Below are positions 34,581 to 42,102 of a stretch of 64,000 bases of DNA, in pieces (positions within the stretch are counted from its first letter, which is position 1; every line of letters starts with the position of its first letter). The stretch is from Stenotrophomonas rhizophila. GTDB taxonomy: Bacteria > Pseudomonadota > Gammaproteobacteria > Xanthomonadales > Xanthomonadaceae. Made by a program: the position numbers and the translations under genes. The notes under the pieces were generated by a model. That model did no database searches. It had not been told where the DNA came from and saw nothing but the letters and a program-made list of their open reading frames with translations. The stretch is from NCBI RefSeq assembly GCF_001704155.1, contig NZ_CP016294.1, positions 2,973,501 through 3,037,500 on the forward strand, read 5' to 3'.

Positions 34581-35887
34581 AGGATGTACGGCACCTTGAA
34601 TGCCAGGGTGAAGTCCGGCGAATCCGGCGTCAGGCCGATCCCCAGCAGGCTCACGATCGTGGTGTTCTGGTTGAGTGCGTAGGTGATGCCCAGGTTGAGC
34701 GTGGCCGCGTTGGCGTCGCTGCCGACGATCTTGACCCACTGCCCGCCCTTGAAGCGGGTGGAGGCGCGGGCGCTGAGCTTGTCGCTGAAGGAGATGCTCA
34801 GGCTGGTGCGTTCGTTGAAGGCGAACGCCACGCCGGCGCCGAAGTAATACGAGCCGCCGAGTTTGACGTCACCGGGGTTGACGGTATCGGGGTTGGCGTC
34901 GAGGTCGTCGAAGCTGTTTTCGAACGAATGGATGTAGCCGATGTTGGCGAACAGGATGGCCGGGTCGGCGGTCTTGACCGCCGAGAGGCCGACGTTGGCC
35001 TGCCAGACGCCGTTGCCGGTGGGTTGCTGTTCGGGCACGGCGAAGCGGATGAAGTCGTCGTCGTCGCGCTCGAGTACTTTCCAGCTCAGGCCGTAGGGTT
35101 CGCGGCCGGTGGGGGCGGTGGCGCCGACGGTCAACACGGTTTCGGGCCAGCGGCCTTTTTCGGAGAACAGTTTGTAGTTGGCACTGAGGCTGATGTCGCC
35201 GATGCCGTTCCCGGTGGTTTCTTCCTGGGCGATGGCCGCCGCCGAGCCACCGGCGCCGCCCTTCTGGAAGACGGTCTTGCGGGCCAGGTAGGGCACGTCC
35301 AGGTTCAGGGCCAGGCGCGGGGTGAGGCCCCAGCGTGCGGCGAGGTTGTAGGTGAGGGTGTCGGACTCGACGTTTTCGATGGCGATGTTGCCGAGGAAGA
35401 TCGCGTCGAGGGCGAGGAAGCCGTTGAGGGTCAGCTGCTTGCGGTCGTAGCGTGCGTAGCTGAGGCTGTTTTCCAGCGTGAAGCGGCGGGTGAACAGGGT
35501 CGAGGTCTGTTGTTTGACGTCGTCGACGCTGCGGCGCGAGGCTTCTTTGGCCTGCTGCGCTTCGGCGGCGGTGCTGGCGTAGCCATCGCCGGTCGGCGGT
35601 GCGGCGGGGGTGCTCGAGGGCAGCGGTTCGGGCGGGGCGGCGCCGGCCAGCGGTGCGGTCTTGCCGCTCAGGCGGGCCTGCATGGCCTGCACCTGCATGT
35701 CCAGTTCGCGCAGCCGGCGCACTTCCTGGGCGTAATTGGCTTTGAGCGTTTCCAGCTGCTGGATGAGTGCTTTTACGTCTGCTTCGTCTGCCGGGGTGGC
35801 CGGTGCGTCCTGGGCGTTTGCCGCAGCTGACGCGGTCAGTGCCAGCGCCGCCAGCGCCAGCGGTGTCGTGCATATCGAGGTGTGCAT
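34577..35887 (-). CDS. fapF: FapF, outer-membrane amyloid secretion channel
   Basis: This 436-residue protein matches FapF, the trimeric barrel that exports Fap amyloid subunits. After a signal peptide (to ANAQ) a coiled coil runs over about residues 30-75 (VKALIQQLETLKANYAQEV...). A Pro/Ala linker follows, and then a ~300-residue beta-barrel with alternating strands and the C-terminal signature FTLAFKVPYIL. In Pseudomonas FapF the helical region plugs the pore. It is the last gene of the operon; 45 nt separate it from fapE. Confidence 0.87.
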   Translation of the reverse strand: MHTSICTTPLALAALALTASAAANAQDAPATPADEADVKALIQQLETLKANYAQEVRRLRELDMQVQAMQARLSGKTAPLAGAAPPEPLPSSTPAAPPTGDGYASTAAEAQQAKEASRRSVDDVKQQTSTLFTRRFTLENSLSYARYDRKQLTLNGFLALDAIFLGNIAIENVESDTLTYNLAARWGLTPRLALNLDVPYLARKTVFQKGGAGGSAAAIAQEETTGNGIGDISLSANYKLFSEKGRWPETVLTVGATAPTGREPYGLSWKVLERDDDDFIRFAVPEQQPTGNGVWQANVGLSAVKTADPAILFANIGYIHSFENSFDDLDANPDTVNPGDVKLGGSYYFGAGVAFAFNERTSLSISFSDKLSARASTRFKGGQWVKIVGSDANAATLNLGITYALNQNTTIVSLLGIGLTPDSPDFTLAFKVPYIL

Positions 35888-35932
35888 TTCCTTGCCCTGT
35901 GTTCTGGTGTCGTTCCCCCCACCCGGCCGGTG

Positions 35933-36715
35933 TTACTGGCCGGGCCCCATGCCTACGCCGCGTACCAGGTTCATCGCCTGGGCCACGTTCTGGTTCAGCG
36001 ACGCGCTGTTGGCCAGGGTCTGCCGCACCAGGTCGATCTGCATGCGGTTGCTGGCCGATTGGCCATCGCTGGCCACGGCGATGCTCTGGCCGACGCTGCC
36101 GTTGCGGATCCATTGCTGCACCTGCCCCACGCCCTGGATCTGCAGCTGCACGCTGGCGCTGTTGCCGTCCTGCTGGGCCACGGCGCTCACGCCGCCCTGT
36201 TGCGCGCTGGCCTGCGGGGCGCTCTGTTCGGTGGTGGTGGGTGCGGTGCCTTCGCGCACGTTCAACTGGGTGGCGTTGCTGGCCACGTTGTTGTCACCGG
36301 CCACCTGGATGCTCTGGGTGAGCCCGGCCACGTTCTGCAGGCCGCTGGAATCCACGCTGCGCCCCGGGGTCTCCGGCAGCGGCGCGTCGGCCGCGGTGAC
36401 GGTGACGCTGGGCGTGAAGCTCACTTTGGGCGTGTTGCCGCCATGGCTGAAATCCATGCCCAGGGTCAGCGCGCTCTGTGCGGACTGGTTGCCGGCCTGC
36501 CATTGCGAAACCATGGTCACGCCGAACCAGGCCACGGCATTGCCGTTGACGGTGTAGCGGCCACGCATCAGTTTCAGTTCCGGGTCGGGGATCTCGCTCA
36601 ATCCCTTGCCGGGGCGTCCCTGCTCCTGCGCCTTGGGTGCATCGGCGGCGTGTACCGGGGCGACCCCGAGCAGCGCGACGAGCAATGCACTGTGCGTCCA
36701 GTTTGCGATGTTCAT
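35933..36715 (-). CDS. fapE: FapE-like amyloid-associated secreted protein
   Basis: This 260-residue secreted protein has a signal peptide ending VHAAD. The region PDPELKLMRGRYTVNGNAVAWFGVTMVSQW corresponds to the conserved N-terminal core of FapE. Asn/Gln-rich segments follow (GDNNVASNATQLNV, QDGNSASVQLQIQG, ASNRMQIDLV), a pattern seen in amyloid-type and curlin-like proteins. FapE is a minor component of the extracellular fibre in Pseudomonas. Identification rests on position in the operon and this core; sequence alone would be weaker. Confidence 0.75.
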   Translation of the reverse strand: MNIANWTHSALLVALLGVAPVHAADAPKAQEQGRPGKGLSEIPDPELKLMRGRYTVNGNAVAWFGVTMVSQWQAGNQSAQSALTLGMDFSHGGNTPKVSFTPSVTVTAADAPLPETPGRSVDSSGLQNVAGLTQSIQVAGDNNVASNATQLNVREGTAPTTTEQSAPQASAQQGGVSAVAQQDGNSASVQLQIQGVGQVQQWIRNGSVGQSIAVASDGQSASNRMQIDLVRQTLANSASLNQNVAQAMNLVRGVGMGPGQ

Positions 36716-36723
36716 GGTGCCTC

Positions 36724-37425
36724 CTAGAACAGATCGGCATGGGTGAAACCGAAATCCACCAGTTCCGCGTCGGTGATCGGGCCCTGCCGTGCATACAGCG
36801 AACGCGCACTGGGCTGTTCGCCGGGCTGCAGCAACACGGTGTTGCGGTCGAAATCGGTACCGATCACGACGAACACGGCGCGCGACGGCCATGATTCGAG
36901 AAATTCGTTGACGGGTATGCTGCGGTTGCCCAGGATCGGGTCCGCTACGTCCACCACGTCACCGCGGACCTGCTTGAGGACCACGAAGTGGCGGAATCCA
37001 CGTACATCCATCAACACCAACCCGGGCACGCGCAGCGAGCGCAGGCGCTCTTCGTTGACGCGGTAGCCGCGCCCACGCATGCCCATCGATTCCACGTAAC
37101 GCTTGATGTCCAGCAGCGAGAAGCCACGCTGGTGGACCAGTTCAGGGTCCGAGACCCCCATCATTCCTTCGATCACCGCGCCTTCGTCCGCGTCCAGGTG
37201 GTAGGCATAACGCAGGATCGTGGCCAAAGCGGCCGCGCCGCAGCTGTAATCGGTGTGTTGGCGCACCACGTTGCGGAAGCGCCGTTCCTGCATGCTCTCC
37301 ACGCGCTGGGAGTACACCGCGCCATTGGGCAGCACGCCGCTGAAGGACACATCACCGGCGCGCGAGGCGCCCACCGGCAGGATCAGCAGCGACAACGCGC
37401 AGCACAGGGCTCGGGTCAACCACAT
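36724..37425 (-). CDS. fapD: FapD, secreted C39-family cysteine peptidase
   Basis: This ~233-residue protein has a signal peptide and one C39-type peptidase domain. It has the oxyanion glutamine in RQHTDYSCG with the catalytic cysteine (C62 from this start), H146 in FRHFVVL and D162 in VDVADP. FapD is thought to process Fap components during export. I start at the ATG giving MWLTRALC because GGAG lies 7 nt before it; an ATG two codons upstream sits too close to the same site. It differs from bacteriocin C39 transporters in lacking any ABC or membrane domain. Confidence 0.88.
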   Translation of the reverse strand: MWLTRALCCALSLLILPVGASRAGDVSFSGVLPNGAVYSQRVESMQERRFRNVVRQHTDYSCGAAALATILRYAYHLDADEGAVIEGMMGVSDPELVHQRGFSLLDIKRYVESMGMRGRGYRVNEERLRSLRVPGLVLMDVRGFRHFVVLKQVRGDVVDVADPILGNRSIPVNEFLESWPSRAVFVVIGTDFDRNTVLLQPGEQPSARSLYARQGPITDAELVDFGFTHADLF

Positions 37426-37561
37426 CGGCATGCTCCGGAAGAAGGAAGGAGCCCCTGCCCCAAAGGGGGAGGATGGAACAGGGGCTCCCGGGGAACCCGG
37501 CCATTGGCGGATGGCCGGGTTTGTTGCGCTCAACGCGTGTTGCCTGCGAAAACGGACAGCG

Positions 37562-39103
37562 TTACTCGCCGCCACCGCCGCCCGGGTTGCCGCCAGTGGA
37601 CGGTTGGGCCACGGCCAGGGCCAGGCTGTTGGCCTGCAGGTTGCCGGTGCCGGCTGCGACGTTCACGCCGATGTTGCCGCTGGCGCTGCGGAACGAGTCA
37701 CCCGACAGCGAAGCGTTGTTTTCGGCACGTTCCACGACCCAGCGGGTGGTGGCCACGGTACCGCTCAGGCTGGCCTGCAGATCGGCATAGCCCACTTCAC
37801 CGTACGCCAGAACGCCGCGCTCGTCGGTGTCGAAGGCGAGACCGCCTGCACCTTCGTTGTACGGGTTGTCGGTGGCGCCCTGGGCGTCAGCATCCAGGTC
37901 GATGTGCCCGGTCTGGTTGCCACCGGTATGCGACGAGCCGCTCCAGGTATCCGGGTAGAAGTTTTCCTTCTGGTAGGCATTGCCGCGACCGGCGTAACCA
38001 CCCACGCCGATGGCTGCAGTACCGCCCCGGACGTTGCCACGCAGGGTGACCTGGGTGGTGTCACGCATGGCCTTCACGTAGCCCTCGTTGGACACGCTGT
38101 TGCCGGTGGACACCTGGTTCGAGCTGATGCTCGCGGTGGCCATGCGGGCGGTGGACACCGACGCAGCCAGGGCGTTCTTCTGCTCGTTGTTGTTGCCGGC
38201 GGCGCTGTTCACGCCGATGTTGCCGGTGGCGCCGCGGAAGGCGTTGCCGCTGAGGCTGGAGTTGTTGACCACGCCTTCGTTGGTGGTGGTGTTGCCGGCG
38301 CCGTACTGGTTCACGTACACCTGCGCATCGGACATGCCGAAGGTGAACGAAGCATCGGCGGCGGACAGCGATGCGGCGTTGTCCTGGGCATTGTTGTCAC
38401 CAGCGGCGGTGTTGAAGCCGAGGTTGCCCGACGCGTCCTGCGCCACGTTTTCGCTGATCGAGGAATTGTTCTCGAGCAGCTGGTTGTCGCCTTCGTTGTC
38501 GGTGATCGACTGGCGGTTGTCGATGATGGCAATCGCGGCCGAGTCCACTTCGAGGTCACCCGAGACGGTCGGACGGCCGCGGAACTGCACGTCCGCACCC
38601 ACCTGCAGGTCCGATTCCAGGTTCACGTCCACGCCGTGGTTGTTCTTTTCCTTGCGCTCGTCGGCCTGGATGTTGCTGTTCTTCTGCACGTTCTCGTTGA
38701 CCGAGACATTGCGCGTGTGGTTCACGTCGCTGGTGTCGCTGTAGCTCTTGGTCGTGGTCTTGGTGCTGGTGTCGGAGCTGGTGTTGGTGGTGCTGTTGTT
38801 GCGTACGCGGGTGCGCGAATCCCAGTCATTGCGGATGTTGGTATCGATGTTGGTATCGATATCGGTATCGATGCTGGTGGTGATGTCGGTGTCGACATCG
38901 GTATCGATATCGGTGTTGATGCTGGTATCAACGTCGGTATTGAGGTTGGTGTTGGTGTTCGTGTTCGTGTTGGTGCGGGTTTCCCACACGTTGTGGATGT
39001 GGTTGATGAACGCGCTTGCGTTCTGGTTGTCCTGTGCGGAGGCAGATGCGGTAGCCGCAACTGCGATGGCCAGCGCAAGTACCGTCTTGTTCATGGTGTT
39101 CAT
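37562..39103 (-). CDS. fapC: FapC, major functional-amyloid subunit
   Basis: This 513-residue secreted protein has a signal peptide (ALAIAVAATASASA). Four diverged amyloid repeats lie at about 218-246, 286-314, 355-385 and 467-498, with a core like SGNIGVNVAAGTGNLQANSL. They are joined by variable linkers. Residues 43-90 hold a short-period repeat rich in Thr, Asp, Asn and Ile. No cysteine is present, whereas Pseudomonas FapC has a C-terminal CxxC. The tail ends GGNPGGGGGE. GAGAGGG precedes the ATG. A different name, such as FapB paralogue, is possible, but size and operon position favour FapC. Confidence 0.88.
   Translation of the reverse strand: MNTMNKTVLALAIAVAATASASAQDNQNASAFINHIHNVWETRTNTNTNTNTNLNTDVDTSINTDIDTDVDTDITTSIDTDIDTNIDTNIRNDWDSRTRVRNNSTTNTSSDTSTKTTTKSYSDTSDVNHTRNVSVNENVQKNSNIQADERKEKNNHGVDVNLESDLQVGADVQFRGRPTVSGDLEVDSAAIAIIDNRQSITDNEGDNQLLENNSSISENVAQDASGNLGFNTAAGDNNAQDNAASLSAADASFTFGMSDAQVYVNQYGAGNTTTNEGVVNNSSLSGNAFRGATGNIGVNSAAGNNNEQKNALAASVSTARMATASISSNQVSTGNSVSNEGYVKAMRDTTQVTLRGNVRGGTAAIGVGGYAGRGNAYQKENFYPDTWSGSSHTGGNQTGHIDLDADAQGATDNPYNEGAGGLAFDTDERGVLAYGEVGYADLQASLSGTVATTRWVVERAENNASLSGDSFRSASGNIGVNVAAGTGNLQANSLALAVAQPSTGGNPGGGGGE
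38834..38977 (-). repeat. 12-bp/4-residue tandem repeat inside fapC
   Basis: Residues 43-90 of FapC begin TNTNTNT and continue as about nine units of T-[DSN]-[VI]-[DNT] (TDVD, TSIN, TDID, TDVD, TDIT, TSID, TDID, TNID, TNIR). The DNA shows the matching 12-bp period (GGTATCGATNTT-like units on the plus strand). Confidence 0.85.
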
Positions 39104-39145
39104 GGTGCCCTCTCTCTTCACGGTCAATCGGGTGGATGGAACTGC

Positions 39146-39784
39146 TCACGGGGTGGACTGCACCGAAATGCCCAACTGGTTGGCGGTGGTGTTGCCGGTA
39201 CCCGCGATTTGATTGAGTTGCAGAACGCCGTCGAATCCCTGCAGTGCGGTGTCCTCCACGGCGACACTGCGGGTTCCGGCGGAACCACCGCGACGTGCGG
39301 TGCCCTGCCCCCCTGCTGACGCGAGTGCCCCCGACGCGGCCAAGGCCTCGTCGTTCGTCTCGCGTATGCCCTGTTGCGCCAGCGTGGCCGTGACGACGTT
39401 GAGCGTCGCGTTGCCGATACCGCTGGCCTGGTTGATCATGGCGACGCCGCTGGCGCCGTTCAGTGCCTGGCCGCCGATGCTGGCGCTGGCATCCAGCGCG
39501 CCATCGGCGCGCACGCGGTTGCCGGCGAGGCGTTGGCGTGCATCGATGTTGACCTGTGCGTTTTCGCCGCTGGCGATACCCAGCAGGTTGGCCTGCAGGT
39601 TGAGGTCGCCGGCGGCCATGTTGACCACCATGGCGCCGTCGGCGCCGCTCAGCGCGCGGCCCTCCAGGCGGGTGTTGTTGAGGTAGCCCAGCATGCCGGC
39701 GTAGTCGTCTGCCTGCTGCGCGTACAGCGGCAGTGGCAGCACCAGCGAGAGCCCCAGCGAGAGCAGCACGGTTGCGCGCTTCAT
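39146..39784 (-). CDS. fapB: FapB-like minor amyloid subunit/nucleator
   Basis: This 212-residue secreted protein has a signal peptide (VLLSLGLSLVLPLPLYA) and three amyloid-type repeats at about 43-70, 106-134 and 180-207 (e.g. LSGADGAMVVNMAAGDLNLQ, LQGFDGVLQLNQIAGTGN). FapB is the presumed nucleator of FapC fibres. The ATG overlaps the fapA stop as ATGA, so the two are coupled; fapC follows after 42 nt. Confidence 0.85.
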   Translation of the reverse strand: MKRATVLLSLGLSLVLPLPLYAQQADDYAGMLGYLNNTRLEGRALSGADGAMVVNMAAGDLNLQANLLGIASGENAQVNIDARQRLAGNRVRADGALDASASIGGQALNGASGVAMINQASGIGNATLNVVTATLAQQGIRETNDEALAASGALASAGGQGTARRGGSAGTRSVAVEDTALQGFDGVLQLNQIAGTGNTTANQLGISVQSTP

Positions 39785-40323
39785 TTGCCGGGCCCACCTG
39801 CGGGCGCACCGGCCGGCTGGCCGAGCGGGAACTGCGCCAGCGCACCGCGCACCTGGTCACCGATACCGCGGGTGGCGTTGCCCACCGCGCCCATCGGCCC
39901 GCCGATGCTGCGGCCGAGCGAGCTGCCCGACAGCACACCGCTGCTGGTGGCCTTGCCCAGGGTGCTGTTGATGGTGCTGGTGGTGACGCGCTCCACGGTG
40001 GTCTGCGGGTGCCCCGCAGAGAGGCCGGTGTTGGAGCCCAGCGAGGCGTAATCGTCGTCGCTCAGTTCGTCCATGCCGGTCGAGGTGCCCAGTGCGCCAG
40101 CGACTTCGCGCTTGGGCGAGGGATCGGCGAGCAAGGCCACGCCCGGGGGAGCGGGGCGATACGCCGGCCGCGCGGATACATCCCGCAGCAGCACGATTTC
40201 ACCCGGTTGCTGCTTCACGCCCTGCCGTGCGCCCGAGGCCTGCACCGCTGCCGGTGCCAGCACCATCACCAGCAGCAGCCACGTCACCACCGTTGCCTTG
40301 CTTCGTACGCGAACGCTGTCCAT
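39781..40323 (-). CDS. fapA: FapA-like first gene of the amyloid operon
   Basis: This 180-residue protein has an N-terminal hydrophobic signal (VVTWLLLVMVLAPAAVQA), a proline-rich segment (SARPAYRPAPPGVALL) and a Gly/Ser-rich C-terminal half. Its sequence is weakly informative, and I assign FapA mostly by position as first gene of an A-B-C-D-E-F order. In Pseudomonas, FapA influences fibre assembly. The start ATG follows GGGAGG by 5 nt, and a sigma-54 promoter ends about 30 nt upstream; an ATG six codons earlier lies too near the predicted transcription start. Confidence 0.7.
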   Translation of the reverse strand: MDSVRVRSKATVVTWLLLVMVLAPAAVQASGARQGVKQQPGEIVLLRDVSARPAYRPAPPGVALLADPSPKREVAGALGTSTGMDELSDDDYASLGSNTGLSAGHPQTTVERVTTSTINSTLGKATSSGVLSGSSLGRSIGGPMGAVGNATRGIGDQVRGALAQFPLGQPAGAPAGGPGK

Positions 40324-40353
40324 TGCGACCTCCCGATACATGCGGAGGGATGG

Positions 40354-40370
40354 AGCAGCAATCGTGCCAA
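40354..40370 (-). promoter_or_regulatory. Sigma-54 (-24/-12) promoter of the fap operon
   Basis: On the minus strand the sequence TTGGCACGATTGCTGCT matches the sigma-54 consensus (TTGGCACG-N4-TTGCT) at all but one position, with correct GG-to-GC spacing of 12. The predicted start of transcription is near 40343, leaving a 20-nt leader with a good ribosome site before fapA. Confidence 0.85.
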
Positions 40371-40431
40371 GTCCGAAAGGCCCTGTTTGCGGGCATGTTG
40401 CCGGCAGCGACCGCTGTCACTGCAACGCAGG

Positions 40432-40535
40432 TGTTACACCCGCGTGGCGTTCACGCGTCCTGAACACGAACGTGCGGGCGTCAGGAAGGCGGATAACGCT
40501 CACTTCACATGTGGGTGTATCAGCGTTGTTACACC
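40432..40535. promoter_or_regulatory. Candidate enhancer sites upstream of fap
   Basis: TGTTACACC occurs twice in the same direction, at 40432-40440 and 40527-40535, about 60 and 155 bp upstream of the -24 box. The first lies in GTGT-T-ACAC, a palindrome. These are candidates for activator binding. I see nothing else in the 300-bp gap 40324-40623. Confidence 0.35.
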
Positions 40536-40623
40536 GCCGGATACAGATGTCACAGTGCGCAGTCATCAAACGCAGACGGGCCGGCAATCGCCGGCCCGCT
40601 GCATGACGACCTGACCGATCGTG

Positions 40624-41952
40624 CTAAGAGGTGCGCTCTTCGCCCTCGTCCACGCCCAGGTTGGTGGACGGGTTGTCGTAGACCTCGCGGTCGAGCAGCC
40701 CGGTTTCCTTGGCCACCAGCACCGGCACCAGCATCTGGCCGGTGACGTTGGTCATGGTGCGCATCATGTCCAGGATCCGGTCGATCGCGTACAGGTAGCC
40801 GATGGTTTCCAGCGGCAGGTTGGCTGCGCTCAGCACCACCGTGGCCATCACCACCGCCGTACCGGGTACGCCGGCAGTACCGAAGCTGCCCAGCACCGAA
40901 GCGATCAGCACCACCACATACTGCTCGGGGGTGAGCGGCACGCCGGTATACTGCGCGATGAACACCGCGCACAGCGCCGGATAGATCGCGCCGCAACCGT
41001 CCATCTTGATGCTGGCGCCCAGTGGCACGGCGAAGGACGCGTAGTCCTTGTTCACGCCAAGGTTGTGGGTGATCGAACGCATTGCCGCCGGCATCGCCGC
41101 GAAGCTGGACGAGCTGACGAACGCCACCTGCATGCCCGGCGCGGCACCGCGGAAGAACTTGAGCGGGTTCAGGCCGTGCACCAGCAGCAGGCTGCCGTAC
41201 ACCAGCACGATATGCAGCGCGCAGGCCACGTACAGGGCCAGCACGAAGCTGCCCAGCGGCAACAGCTTTTCGAAGCCGTAGCTGCCCACCAGCCCGGCGA
41301 TCAGGCCGAAGGTGCCCAGCGGGGTCATCTCCAGCACGAAGCGGGTGACCTGGATCATGATGTCGCTCATCTGCCCGGTCAGCTTGCGCGCCTCGGCGAC
41401 CTTGTCGCCCAGCTTGACCATGGCAAAGCCGAGCAGGCCGGCGAAGAAGATCACCGGCAGGATCGAACCGCGCCCCGCGGCCAGCACCGTCTCGCCGGCC
41501 GCGTTGACCTTGGTGCCGATGCCGGTGAGCGCGTAGAACACGTTGGACGGCACCACGTCCATGACCACCTTGACCACGCTGGGCACTTCGCGCGGCGTGT
41601 AGCCGTGGTCCGTGCTCAGGCTAAGGTTGCCGGTACCCGGCTGCATCAGGGTGCCCACGGCCAGGCCGATGCCCACCGCCAGCGCGGCGGTGATGATGAA
41701 CCACAGGAAGGTGCGCCCGCCCAGCGCCGCCACCGATTTCTGCCCGTGCAGGGAGGAAATGGCGTTGATCACCGCGAAGAACACCAGCGGCACCGCGATC
41801 ATCTTGATCAGCGTGACGTACAGGTCGCCCAGCGGGCCGAACCAGGTTTCGGCGGCGGGGCCAAGCAGCCAGCCGGCCAGCGCGCCGAGCACGAAGCCGC
41901 CAAGTACGCGCTGCCAGAACGGGATCCGCAGCCAGGCAGACACCAGCGTCAT
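40624..41952 (-). CDS. Dicarboxylate/amino acid:cation symporter (DAACS family)
   Basis: This 442-residue inner-membrane protein imports C4-dicarboxylates or acidic amino acids with H+ or Na+. The serine-rich hairpin FVSSSSFAAMPA, the KMDGCGAIYPALC loop and the cation-site region FGTAGVPGTAVVMATVVLSAANLPLE are diagnostic. The sequence resembles GltP/DctA but does not let me choose between them. I use the second ATG (MTLVSAW) because CTGGA lies six bases upstream; an ATG two codons before it is possible. Confidence 0.9.
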   Translation of the reverse strand: MTLVSAWLRIPFWQRVLGGFVLGALAGWLLGPAAETWFGPLGDLYVTLIKMIAVPLVFFAVINAISSLHGQKSVAALGGRTFLWFIITAALAVGIGLAVGTLMQPGTGNLSLSTDHGYTPREVPSVVKVVMDVVPSNVFYALTGIGTKVNAAGETVLAAGRGSILPVIFFAGLLGFAMVKLGDKVAEARKLTGQMSDIMIQVTRFVLEMTPLGTFGLIAGLVGSYGFEKLLPLGSFVLALYVACALHIVLVYGSLLLVHGLNPLKFFRGAAPGMQVAFVSSSSFAAMPAAMRSITHNLGVNKDYASFAVPLGASIKMDGCGAIYPALCAVFIAQYTGVPLTPEQYVVVLIASVLGSFGTAGVPGTAVVMATVVLSAANLPLETIGYLYAIDRILDMMRTMTNVTGQMLVPVLVAKETGLLDREVYDNPSTNLGVDEGEERTS

Positions 41953-42102
41953 GAGCATTCCAGGGAGTGGGTGACAGCCCCTCACCTTAGCCCAACGCGC
42001 CCCTGCGGACGAGGCGCACAGAAACAAATCAGCGTGTCATCGGCGTGCCTTGCGGCGTTCTGCATAATGAACGCCCGTTTCACCATTGAGATACGCGCGT
42101 CC

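Noticed and set aside
36724..37425. Bacteriocin-processing C39 peptidase
   Set aside because: There is no ABC transporter domain, membrane domain or double-glycine precursor gene; its place in the operon matches fapD.
38834..38977. Possible CRISPR-like array because of short regular repeats
   Set aside because: The repeat period is 12 bp with no spacers, lies in frame within fapC and encodes a TxIx-type protein repeat.
40388..40404. Second possible sigma-54 promoter CCGGCAACATGCCCGCA upstream of fapA
   Set aside because: It has correct GG and GC spacing but only about 7 matches and is outclassed by the near-consensus site at 40354-40370.
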